The notes under the pieces are model-generated. The model saw nothing but the letters and a program-made list of their open reading frames with translations. It was not told the origin of the DNA and ran no database searches. A program made the position numbers and the translations under genes. From Cyclobacteriaceae bacterium (GTDB taxonomy: Bacteria; Bacteroidota; Bacteroidia; Cytophagales; Cyclobacteriaceae), in the NCBI GenBank assembly GCA_028284125.1, contig JANQSI010000004.1, positions 62,001 through 126,000 of the forward strand: a stretch of DNA of 64,000 bases, written 5' to 3'. Positions 26,879-34,318 of this stretch are shown piece after piece; the stretch's first letter is position 1; the number at the start of each line of letters is the position of its first letter.

Positions 26879-28132
26879 TTAGTCAGGTTTACTTTCAATA
26901 TCTGAAATACGACCTCTGATGAATTCAAGCGTTCCCTCGTGCTCTATTAGAGTCTCCGCTTTTCTGAAGAACTTCAATGCAGATTTATAATCATTCATGA
27001 GGTAATAGCATTCTGCCTGATAAGAAACTGAAAAGTGGTGCTGAGGGAACATTAGGTAATTCAATGAATACATATCAAGGGCCTCTTCGAACCTACCCTT
27101 GTTCTGATATTCGTAGTACGCGAGGTATATCAAATCACTTGAACTAAGTATCTGCCATTTCGGAAACTTCTCCGCATAGTCTTCATAGGTTTTTACCACC
27201 TTCTTAGCTCCCAGCACCTGAACCAGGTGGAGAAATTCCTCCTTTGTTGGAGGAGCTTGCTTGTTTTGTTTTTTAAGCGCATTAGAGAGATTGCTGTAAT
27301 CCATTTCGTTCTCATCGTAGTTTTCAATAATGAACCTAAAACAAGCCTCCGCTTCTTCGTAGCTATTAATTGAAAGAAAAAATTCTCCAAGGTTGGAAAT
27401 CTCGCCTTTGAAGAGAGGAACTGATTTGTTTTCCTTTCTGAATTGGATAAATCCTTCTTCTTTAATTCTCTTTATTTCTTCCGTCTCAATTATCTTCCCG
27501 GTACCAGGTTTCCAATGATCGTATTCTATTCTTGATGCAATTAATTTTGCAAAGTCATTTCCCTTCAACTTGGAAACCATATAAAACGATGCGTCAATTC
27601 CTGCTGATACGCCTGCAGAAGTAATTAATCTTCCATTGTCAACATATTTAACATCTTCTAGTACTTGAGTTTTCGGAAAATCATTCTGCAGTTCACTTAT
27701 CAACCAGTGGTAGGTTGTTGAGTATTTGTTATCCAGTAGCCCTACTGACCCCAAAAAGAAGGCACCATCACAAACTGAGAAGTTCAGGGAGGTGTTTTCA
27801 GTGACATCTTCTAAGAAGTCTTGAAACACCTCGTTTTCATATTCCATATGGGCCATTCCTCCGAATACAGCCACAATATCTGGATCGGGATAGCTTTTAT
27901 CCTTTAAAAAGTTATAATCAGGAATCACCTTTAGGATTCCATTGGATAATACCGTGTCCCGATCTGCGACAGTATAAACGTTGTATCCGGATTGTGACAG
28001 AACCTCCATTGGCCCGGTGAAGTCCATTATTTCAACACCATTGTACAGGAGAAATAGTACATTTTTTGGCTCGGGTAACTGGGCGTTAGCCGTAAAAGCA
28101 GCTACAATAAGTAGTACAGTTATTTTTTTCAT
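26879..28132 (-). CDS. Exported DJ-1/PfpI-like domain fused to TPRs
   Basis: 417 aa. Signal peptide MKKITVLLIVAAFTANAQ; residues about 22-210 are a DJ-1/PfpI domain of the isonitrile-hydratase/AraC-companion type with nucleophile C121 in FSVCDGAFFLGSVGLL and the starting strand VLFLLYNGVEIMDFTGPMEV. Residues about 245-410 hold TPR-like helices (EAEACFRFIIENYDENEMDY; YKSALKFFRKAETL). The fusion suggests partner binding. The AraC gene just upstream (28187) may control it. Confidence 0.8.
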   Translation of the reverse strand: MKKITVLLIVAAFTANAQLPEPKNVLFLLYNGVEIMDFTGPMEVLSQSGYNVYTVADRDTVLSNGILKVIPDYNFLKDKSYPDPDIVAVFGGMAHMEYENEVFQDFLEDVTENTSLNFSVCDGAFFLGSVGLLDNKYSTTYHWLISELQNDFPKTQVLEDVKYVDNGRLITSAGVSAGIDASFYMVSKLKGNDFAKLIASRIEYDHWKPGTGKIIETEEIKRIKEEGFIQFRKENKSVPLFKGEISNLGEFFLSINSYEEAEACFRFIIENYDENEMDYSNLSNALKKQNKQAPPTKEEFLHLVQVLGAKKVVKTYEDYAEKFPKWQILSSSDLIYLAYYEYQNKGRFEEALDMYSLNYLMFPQHHFSVSYQAECYYLMNDYKSALKFFRKAETLIEHEGTLEFIRGRISDIESKPD

Positions 28133-28186
28133 TTTTTAGTCGATTTAATTATTCCAAAGCACTTATTAGATGCTTCATTGCAAATC

Positions 28187-29077
28187 TCAAATCATAGTCC
28201 CACCAAATCTTGTATGATATTGCTTGCTAAACTGAAAAGGAGTTAACCCCGTGATCCTGAAGAAATTTCTATGAAAATGACTTTGATCATAAAACCCGGT
28301 TTTCAGCGCTACTTGAGTGATTGAATCTCCTTTCTTGATTTTCTCTTTTGCTATCTCTATCCTATAATTTCTTAAATATTGATAGGGCGTTTGATGATAA
28401 TTCTTACTGAAAAGCTTGATCAAGTAAAATGGACTTAATTCAAAATGACTACTTAATTCCTGCAATGTGAATTTTCGATTGTAGTTGTCTCTAATGTAAT
28501 CAGTCATAAGTTGCGCTTTATTCTTCTCCTGTTTTTTTGGCGGAATCTCTAGTTTAATATTCGAATGCTGGAGGAATAATTGTCCCAATGATTCAATAAG
28601 AAGGATGCTTGACTCCAGAGGCTCTTTATTGTCTTCATTATTTATATATGCTTGTAGGTTCAAAGCCACTTTCCTATCACGAACTAGTAAGGAATTGAAC
28701 TCGGGACTGCTGCTAGCATGGAGGTTTAAGTCATCCAGAATTTGGGTAAGATGACTGCTATCAGGGCAAATGCACTTGTATCTCAAAAGATTATTTTGGA
28801 ATGAACTACCTGTATGCAGATCACCAGGGTTCAAAATCAGAATCTCATTTGGGACAACTTGGTATTTCGTCTTGTTACAAATCCCCTCATTTACTCCGTG
28901 CTCAACAATTTGAATTACAAAGTGCTCATGGAAATGGGGTTCAAATGCGTGGTGAGAATACGTTCCTGCACTGACTGTTAAATCGGTATATTCAGGCATG
29001 GTCCATACTTTAAAGTTTGTTTCAATTTTTTTCATAAGACGTTGAGTAATATCATCTGATGACAGCCAATAGGGCAT
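28187..29077 (-). CDS. AraC-family regulator with cupin-like N-terminus
   Basis: 296 aa, soluble. Residues about 35-140 look like an AraC_binding cupin (HHAFEPHFHEHFVIQIVEHG, ILILNPGDLHTG); residues 190-290 are the AraC HTH pair ending TGFYDQSHFHRNFFRITGLTPFQF. Starts at Met15 or Met27 are also possible. Divergent regulation is not possible here because neighbours are co-directional; the downstream DJ-1/TPR gene, 54 bp away, is the best target guess. Confidence 0.85.
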   Translation of the reverse strand: MPYWLSSDDITQRLMKKIETNFKVWTMPEYTDLTVSAGTYSHHAFEPHFHEHFVIQIVEHGVNEGICNKTKYQVVPNEILILNPGDLHTGSSFQNNLLRYKCICPDSSHLTQILDDLNLHASSSPEFNSLLVRDRKVALNLQAYINNEDNKEPLESSILLIESLGQLFLQHSNIKLEIPPKKQEKNKAQLMTDYIRDNYNRKFTLQELSSHFELSPFYLIKLFSKNYHQTPYQYLRNYRIEIAKEKIKKGDSITQVALKTGFYDQSHFHRNFFRITGLTPFQFSKQYHTRFGGTMI

Positions 29078-29138
29078 GCTACAGATTGATTCATCAATTG
29101 TTTTTTGAGAAAAGGATCAAGGAAGTGAGGTATCCTTT

Positions 29139-29519
29139 TTAAGAAATCTTAAGTGACTGCTGGGGAGGACGAAACAATGATAAAGTCAAGAGAAGTGTTC
29201 TGAGTTCTGAATCGAAACTGTCTTTCAATTTTGTTTTGGTGACTGAAAAAGAAATTGGTAGATTTTCTTTGAAGAAATATATAATCTCAATTTTTTCCGT
29301 CTTTTCAGATAAGGGTCCTTCATGTTCATTCTTTGTTTTACTTAACTGTTTCTTTAAATAACACACGCCACCACAAACAGTAATCGGTTGGGTTGGTTTC
29401 TCACAAAAAACTTGGATAATGAAGTCCCTGTTAATTATAAATGAGGAAATTAGCCAACCTTGTATGATAGGTTGAGCAAATATTGAGAGTATCAGGACAG
29501 TTGATATGATCTTCCTCAT
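29139..29519 (-). CDS. Small protein with CGGxCYLKKQL motif, unknown function
   Basis: 126 aa. Hydrophobic N-terminus (signal peptide or one membrane helix, residues 5-30), then cysteines C39, C49 and C53 in FCEKPTQPITVCGGVCYLKKQL, and a C-terminal RPPQ. Similar small CNGxCxLxK proteins occur in Bacteroidota, often near metal or TonB-linked genes, which hints at metal handling, but this is recollection and not shown here. Flanked by an AraC gene and an amine oxidase gene, same strand. Confidence 0.6.
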   Translation of the reverse strand: MRKIISTVLILSIFAQPIIQGWLISSFIINRDFIIQVFCEKPTQPITVCGGVCYLKKQLSKTKNEHEGPLSEKTEKIEIIYFFKENLPISFSVTKTKLKDSFDSELRTLLLTLSLFRPPQQSLKIS

Positions 29520-29606
29520 GAATAACCTTCTGTCTCTAAGATAATACGTATTGACATGGTTTTAAGATTATAAGCATCAAGCAATGCTGTAACAACCTAT
29601 AATCTT

Positions 29607-30767
29607 CTATTTGACCAATTCACTAACGGCCCGTATAGCAGATCGTGCAGCGGTGTGAACACTACTCCAGTCGTCCCCAGTGGTATATGCATCTCCTGCA
29701 AAGTATAACTTAGCGCCTACTGATTCTCCTAATGTCCGAACTCTTCTCCAATTTTCATTGTCGTACACATAAGCTCCATTAGTAAATGGTTCTGCGTTCC
29801 AATTTTGGAACAAGTGCTTAACATAACTTGATGACGCCTTACCATCAAAAATTTCGTCCAGCTCTGTAAGCATATAGTCAATCAACTCCGTATCGGGTAG
29901 TGTGACATATGGCAAAGTCCCCGAACCTACAGCAAATAGCCCTAGCACATTCTGTGAGGTATTTTGTCCGTATGCTGCATCGTAGTACAGCTTTTGTCCC
30001 GCTGACTCTGGCTGAATATCGAATGCGACAAACGTGGGGTAAAACTTCTCTGAGAATTCAATAAATGCCTTGCACCCGTCCCAAACGGTTACATTCTTTA
30101 TAGCATCCACCTTATCTTCAGGCAATGCAGGAATGAAGTTTATCACCTCATTTTGAAGTATTTTAACGGGAACAGTAACAATTACTCGATCCGCAGTAAA
30201 CTGTTCATCATTGGTACTGACAGCTATTTGTTCACCAGAATAGTCAATCGTCTCAATGACTTTTTCGTAGGTTATTTTGTCTTTAACCGATGGTAATATG
30301 TATTGCTCAAAAAAATCAAACCAGGTCGCGTTGATGAACTTTTGATCAATGGTGAAACCAACATCCTCTACACTTATTTGCGCTCCTTCAAACAACCCAT
30401 AGTCAACCTCCATATCATATGGAGTTGTCTCGACCTCTACTTGAACGGATGAGTCATTCACAATTTCATCAAAAACTCCGCGCTCTACGTGCAACCACTC
30501 GGCGCCTAGAGGAATTGGGAAGTTAGCAAAATCAGTGTTTGTTCTCATTCTGCCACCGTATACATCTGAAGCCTCCAAAATCTGAAACTCTATTCCCCGC
30601 TGATTCAGCAAGTAAGCAGCCGATAGGCCAGCTGCGCCTGCACCTATAATGAGAACCTTACCAGGATCAGATGAAGTGGAGTCCTTTTTACAGGAACTAA
30701 ACGTGCTTTGCAGTGGTAATCCGATCCCTAGCAACCCACACATTTTTATAAATTCCTTTCTAGTCAT
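29607..30767 (-). CDS. FAD-dependent amine oxidase, exported lipoprotein
   Basis: 386 aa. The N-terminus MTRKEFIKMCGLLGIGLPL resembles the Bacteroidota Tat-like RKEF signals and is followed by a lipobox-type SSC (Cys26). FAD-binding Rossmann motif VLIIGAGAAGLSAAYLL (38-54), E65 for the ribose, GGR at 71-73, and the C-terminal FAGDAYTTGDDWSSVHTAARSA segment define the flavin monoamine oxidase family. The covalent-FAD cysteine of mitochondrial MAO is not evident. Substrate amine unknown; likely periplasmic. Confidence 0.87.
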   Translation of the reverse strand: MTRKEFIKMCGLLGIGLPLQSTFSSCKKDSTSSDPGKVLIIGAGAAGLSAAYLLNQRGIEFQILEASDVYGGRMRTNTDFANFPIPLGAEWLHVERGVFDEIVNDSSVQVEVETTPYDMEVDYGLFEGAQISVEDVGFTIDQKFINATWFDFFEQYILPSVKDKITYEKVIETIDYSGEQIAVSTNDEQFTADRVIVTVPVKILQNEVINFIPALPEDKVDAIKNVTVWDGCKAFIEFSEKFYPTFVAFDIQPESAGQKLYYDAAYGQNTSQNVLGLFAVGSGTLPYVTLPDTELIDYMLTELDEIFDGKASSSYVKHLFQNWNAEPFTNGAYVYDNENWRRVRTLGESVGAKLYFAGDAYTTGDDWSSVHTAARSAIRAVSELVK

Positions 30768-30879
30768 CTACGCCGCAAATTAATTTCAAGTCTTGAAAGC
30801 CATTAAGTGGTAAGTTGGTCACTAGAGCTAATTTTTTCTCGAATCTTTAAAATAACACCTCCGTAAAGAAAAAATTGTG

Positions 30880-31803
30880 TTATTCTTCCGATTCAGAACT
30901 TTTCTCGTTTTCCTGTTCTTGAAGCACCCATTTAAAATCTTCTTCTTCTCTTTCTATAAATTTTAAATAACCACTCGGATCAATAAATGAGATAACTGGA
31001 TTTGACGAATTGTATTGACGAAGTTTTCCTTGCATATTGAACCAGTCTGTATGTGAAGCAAGAAATATATCGGCTGGTAAACTTTTGAGTCGTTCGAAGC
31101 TACTCTCAAAATCTTCCCGAATGCCGGGATATGTTTCAGGCTCTACGAACGAGACAAATGGGCTTATTGTCAAACTACCGATACTGACAGCAAGTAATTC
31201 CCTATCTCCATCTTTTACAGGAAAAGACCAAGATGTGCATCCTGGCGTATGGCCAGCAGTTATATGTGCAGTAAGTTCAATTTCCCCAACTCGAACTTTT
31301 TGTCCATCGTCAAAACGGCGATCTACTTTCACTGGAGGGAAAGTAGCAATGCCAAGAGATTGACCAAATCTCAGTGGACCCAAAGTGGGCTCTCCACGTC
31401 CACCCGCTTCAATGATGTCAGCATCTGCTTTGCTCACCCATAACTCAGCTCCAGATGCTTCTTTCAAAGTTGCTAACCCTCCGGCATGATCTGCATGTGC
31501 ATGTGAGTTCAGTATTATTTTGACGTCTTCAATGTTAAATCCTAATTTTTCAATACTCTCAATTATTGTAACAGCAGTTGCAGGGTAAGCTCCATCAATC
31601 AAAACATGGCCTTCAGGATCGGTCAGTAAAAAGGAAGTAACATTCGTGGTTCCAACATAGTAGAGATTTTCCGCAATCTTAAAAGGACCAACAGGAATTT
31701 GTCGATTTTTTGTAATTGCTGACTTCCATAGAAAAAATAGGGTGATGAAGGTGATAAGGAAGAAACCACCACAACCCAAGACGATTTTTCGTTTTCTAGT
31801 CAT
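30880..31803 (-). CDS. Subclass B3-like metallo-beta-lactamase
   Basis: 307 aa with an N-terminal signal or anchor (residues 7-26). Zinc site motifs are complete for subclass B3: HAHADH (H101, H103, D105, H106), H185 in AGHTPGCTSW, and H251 in ASHTDWF. The GHTPG and the late HTDWF histidine separate B3 from most glyoxalase II-type hydrolases. It may hydrolyse beta-lactams in the periplasm, but B3-fold lactonases and other hydrolases look similar. C-terminus is acidic. Context (amine oxidase, creD) is suggestive only. Confidence 0.82.
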   Translation of the reverse strand: MTRKRKIVLGCGGFFLITFITLFFLWKSAITKNRQIPVGPFKIAENLYYVGTTNVTSFLLTDPEGHVLIDGAYPATAVTIIESIEKLGFNIEDVKIILNSHAHADHAGGLATLKEASGAELWVSKADADIIEAGGRGEPTLGPLRFGQSLGIATFPPVKVDRRFDDGQKVRVGEIELTAHITAGHTPGCTSWSFPVKDGDRELLAVSIGSLTISPFVSFVEPETYPGIREDFESSFERLKSLPADIFLASHTDWFNMQGKLRQYNSSNPVISFIDPSGYLKFIEREEEDFKWVLQEQENEKSSESEE

Positions 31804-31875
31804 TTTGATTTAATCATAGATGAAACAAAAGATGAAGGTGCCTACTCGATTTTTGAGTAGACACCATTTTCACAA

Positions 31876-33207
31876 TTACCTAGCTTGAATATTTATATCG
31901 TACCAATTCACTTTCCTTGTGAAGTACATGGTTAGTCCAAGAATGATCGTAAGTCCAAGGCTTCCTAAGAGCAAAGCGTAATCCGCCAGTTGAATGGTGA
32001 CAAAGAGAAAGCCATAGATGCCAGCCAGTGTAGCTATTAAAAGGATAGAGAGTTTACGAACTTTGAAAACACTTAATGAATAAAGGGAAATCATCGTTAC
32101 AATTCCTATCGTCGATATGCCATAAGCAAAATTGAAATTGGAATGCTCTGATATAGAAACAAGTAGTGTGTAAAAAAGACAAAGAGCCAATCCTACCAAT
32201 GCATATTGAAAGGGATGAATCTTACGTTTATTGAGAATTTCAACGAGGAAGAAAACGAGAAAAGTTAGCGCAATTGTCATGACAGCATATTTTGCTGACC
32301 GCATGGATTTTTGATAATCGTCTAAAGGCAGAATGAGATTTACACCAAAAGCAGAAGCTCTGAGACTTTTAGCGTTTTCTGACCCAACCCATGACTGAGG
32401 GTAGTTCCTATTCAATTGAAGGACATTCCATGTTGCCAAAAATCCATTTTCATTTACTTCTCTTTCATCAGGCAAGAAGTTTCCACCGAAGCTGGGAGAA
32501 GCCCAAGAAGAGCTCACCTCAACATTTGTCGTACTTCCAATGGGAACAAACGACATGTTTCGACTTCCTTGAAGATCAAGATTGAATTCAAACGGAAGTA
32601 GTTTTTCCGTTTTACCATCAAGAGGTGTGTAAATAGTTATCCCTGAATGAATCAAATCCGAGATCTTTGATCCTGGCTCTACTCCAAGGTCTTGATCACC
32701 CCATTTAAGCTTCACATTATTCTGAATTCCTCTGAGGTCAGAAATTCCTACCGTCAGAAAAGCTTCTTCGTACCTGATTTCCTTCAAATTATTTTGATCA
32801 ATAAGATCAGGAATTTGAAAATCCCCAAAAAACTCGATTTCTGATCCATAAACGACAACTTCATAAATTCCTCGCCTTAGTTGTTTTGGCTCAATCGTAC
32901 TGTTGATATTCAGCGTATTTGGCAAAATGTGCCAATATCGAGTAATGATGGATTTTGTAACCAGATTCTCATAAAGGACCGGAATGGATAAAACCGGTCC
33001 ATTGATCTCCTGACTTTGAGCCCATTTTGAGCTTACGTCTGCGCTTGCCAGGTTGTTCAGATCCTCACGCTCACTGATGATCGACTTGATCATTGATGTA
33101 GGAATTAAAAGAAGCAACATTAGGATAGTAATCGTCATTAGTTTCAGCATGACTGAATTCTTAATCCAATTGTTCACTTTTTCTATCGGGCTGTTTTCTG
33201 TAGTCAT
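31876..33207 (-). CDS. creD: CreD-like inner membrane protein
   Basis: 443 aa. One N-terminal membrane helix (about 16-38), a large extracytoplasmic domain with the CreD signature RYWHILPNTLNINSTIEP then RRGIYEVVVYGSEIEFFGDF, and about five to six C-terminal helices. CreD is linked to envelope integrity and beta-lactam/colicin response in enterobacteria, where CreBC regulates it; here control is more likely by the small winged-helix protein 50 bp upstream, because a palindromic operator (33225-33243) lies in that gap. Confidence 0.9.
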   Translation of the reverse strand: MTTENSPIEKVNNWIKNSVMLKLMTITILMLLLLIPTSMIKSIISEREDLNNLASADVSSKWAQSQEINGPVLSIPVLYENLVTKSIITRYWHILPNTLNINSTIEPKQLRRGIYEVVVYGSEIEFFGDFQIPDLIDQNNLKEIRYEEAFLTVGISDLRGIQNNVKLKWGDQDLGVEPGSKISDLIHSGITIYTPLDGKTEKLLPFEFNLDLQGSRNMSFVPIGSTTNVEVSSSWASPSFGGNFLPDEREVNENGFLATWNVLQLNRNYPQSWVGSENAKSLRASAFGVNLILPLDDYQKSMRSAKYAVMTIALTFLVFFLVEILNKRKIHPFQYALVGLALCLFYTLLVSISEHSNFNFAYGISTIGIVTMISLYSLSVFKVRKLSILLIATLAGIYGFLFVTIQLADYALLLGSLGLTIILGLTMYFTRKVNWYDINIQAR

Positions 33208-33224
33208 AATTATGTATTTAAAAG

Positions 33225-33243
33225 TACTTTGTATTTCAAAGTG
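33225..33243 (-). promoter_or_regulatory. Operator copy before creD
   Basis: TACTTTGTATTTCAAAGTG is a 19-bp imperfect palindrome (7 of 9 pairs). It matches the element at 34171-34189, including the AAAG/TTTAAA flank on the gene side. It sits 18 bp before creD ATG and behind the regulator gene. Confidence 0.6.
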
Positions 33244-33257
33244 AATGAATAAAAAAA

Positions 33258-33548
33258 TTATTTGATAAGTTGTTCGATTGCTTTGATGTGTTTTACAAAT
33301 GCTTGTTTTCCCTTTTCGGTGGCTGAATATTTAGTGTTGGGCTTTCTATCAAGAAACTCTTTTTTGACCTTAATGAACTGCTTGCTTTCAAGTGACTTTA
33401 GGTGACTTGCCAAGTTTCCATCGGTGACACCCAATAGTTCTCTTAATGATTTGAAATCAAGAAAATCGTTGACTACCAATGCAGACATGATTCCCAGCCT
33501 GACTTTGTTGTCAAATGCTTTGTTTAAGTCTTTTAGTATATGCTTCAC
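33258..33548 (-). CDS. Small winged-helix transcriptional regulator
   Basis: 96 aa, a single HTH_34/MarR-ArsR-like winged helix: KVRLGIMSALVVNDFLDFKSLRELLG, then GNLASHLKSLESKQFIKV and a wing with TKYSATEKGKQAF. GTG start overlaps the stop of the upstream membrane gene by 4 bases (GTGA). Proteins of this type usually dimerise and repress their own operon. Confidence 0.87.
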   Translation of the reverse strand: MKHILKDLNKAFDNKVRLGIMSALVVNDFLDFKSLRELLGVTDGNLASHLKSLESKQFIKVKKEFLDRKPNTKYSATEKGKQAFVKHIKAIEQLIK

Positions 33549-34162
33549 GACTTATATCTGATATGCATCACAATTCCATAGACGATATGAAGAAGACCAA
33601 ATCCTATGGACCAAAACAGCAACCCATAACCAATATAATAGGTAGCGAGCAATCCAAGAAGCACCTGAATGAGTCCTAGACTTCTCACTTCACCGAGGGT
33701 GTATTTACTCGCATTTACAAGTCCTAGTCCATAAAAAATAAGTGTGAGTGGAGCGATGAGTCCTATTAATCCTTTCGACAAAAGTAGAAGACAAAGAACT
33801 CCACCGGTAGCCAAAGGAATGGCGAGATTGATCAACAATCTTTTGGCGTTATGATCAAGTAGATGTTGGTTCTTCTTTTTGGCTTCTCTTGTTGTGAGAA
33901 ATATCCCGGTTCCTATGGCTAAGATGAGTGTGACTGAAGCAATGGCCAAAAGCGCTATTTTACTCTCTGCAGTTATTGATGCCACTCGATAGGCCAGGTA
34001 ATTCTGGTCGGTGTAAACAATTTTATAAGCGGCATAAGCCCCGCCCAGTGCAAAGAGGCCAGCAAATACACCAGACAATCCGCTGAGAGAAACGAACCTG
34101 GAGGATCGGTTCATGATATCCTTGATATCCTTCAGGTCTTCTAAATATCTTTCTTCACTCAT
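33545..34162 (-). CDS. Small multi-pass membrane protein, unknown function
   Basis: 205 aa from ATG 34162; the longer frame from 34303 runs through the promoter operator and has no family-like N-terminus. A short cytosolic N-terminus (MSEERYLEDLKDIKDIMNRS) is followed by about five hydrophobic helices. First gene of the membrane protein - winged helix - creD operon, an arrangement I recognise from other Bacteroidota. It may be a sensor or effector for envelope stress. Confidence 0.75.
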   Translation of the reverse strand: MSEERYLEDLKDIKDIMNRSSRFVSLSGLSGVFAGLFALGGAYAAYKIVYTDQNYLAYRVASITAESKIALLAIASVTLILAIGTGIFLTTREAKKKNQHLLDHNAKRLLINLAIPLATGGVLCLLLLSKGLIGLIAPLTLIFYGLGLVNASKYTLGEVRSLGLIQVLLGLLATYYIGYGLLFWSIGFGLLHIVYGIVMHIRYKS

Positions 34163-34170
34163 TTTAAAAG

Positions 34171-34189
34171 TACTTTGAAATTCAAAGTA
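34171..34189 (-). promoter_or_regulatory. Palindromic operator before the creD operon
   Basis: TACTTTGAAATTCAAAGTA has perfect 9-bp arms around one central base and lies 8 bp upstream of the operon's first ATG. A close copy precedes creD (33225-33243). Likely bound by the winged-helix protein encoded in the operon. Confidence 0.7.
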
Positions 34190-34258
34190 AATATACGAAT
34201 TACTTTTCAATATGTTCCTGGGCTTGTGGAGACTATCTACTAAGTTTCGCCACAAACG

Positions 34259-34283
34259 AAAAAAGGCGACTCCTGGAGCCGCC
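34259..34283 (-). terminator. Rho-independent terminator of the giant Ig-like gene
   Basis: On the minus strand GGCGGCTC and GAGTCGCC pair around a 3-base loop, followed by six T residues; about 36 bp after the stop codon. Confidence 0.85.
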
Positions 34284-34318
34284 CTTAAATCGCCTTGCCT
34301 CATTGGGCTATGGCCGCC

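Noticed and set aside
34163-34303. Longer N-terminus of the membrane protein before the creD operon regulator
   Set aside because: It would run through the terminator of the giant gene and the palindromic operator.
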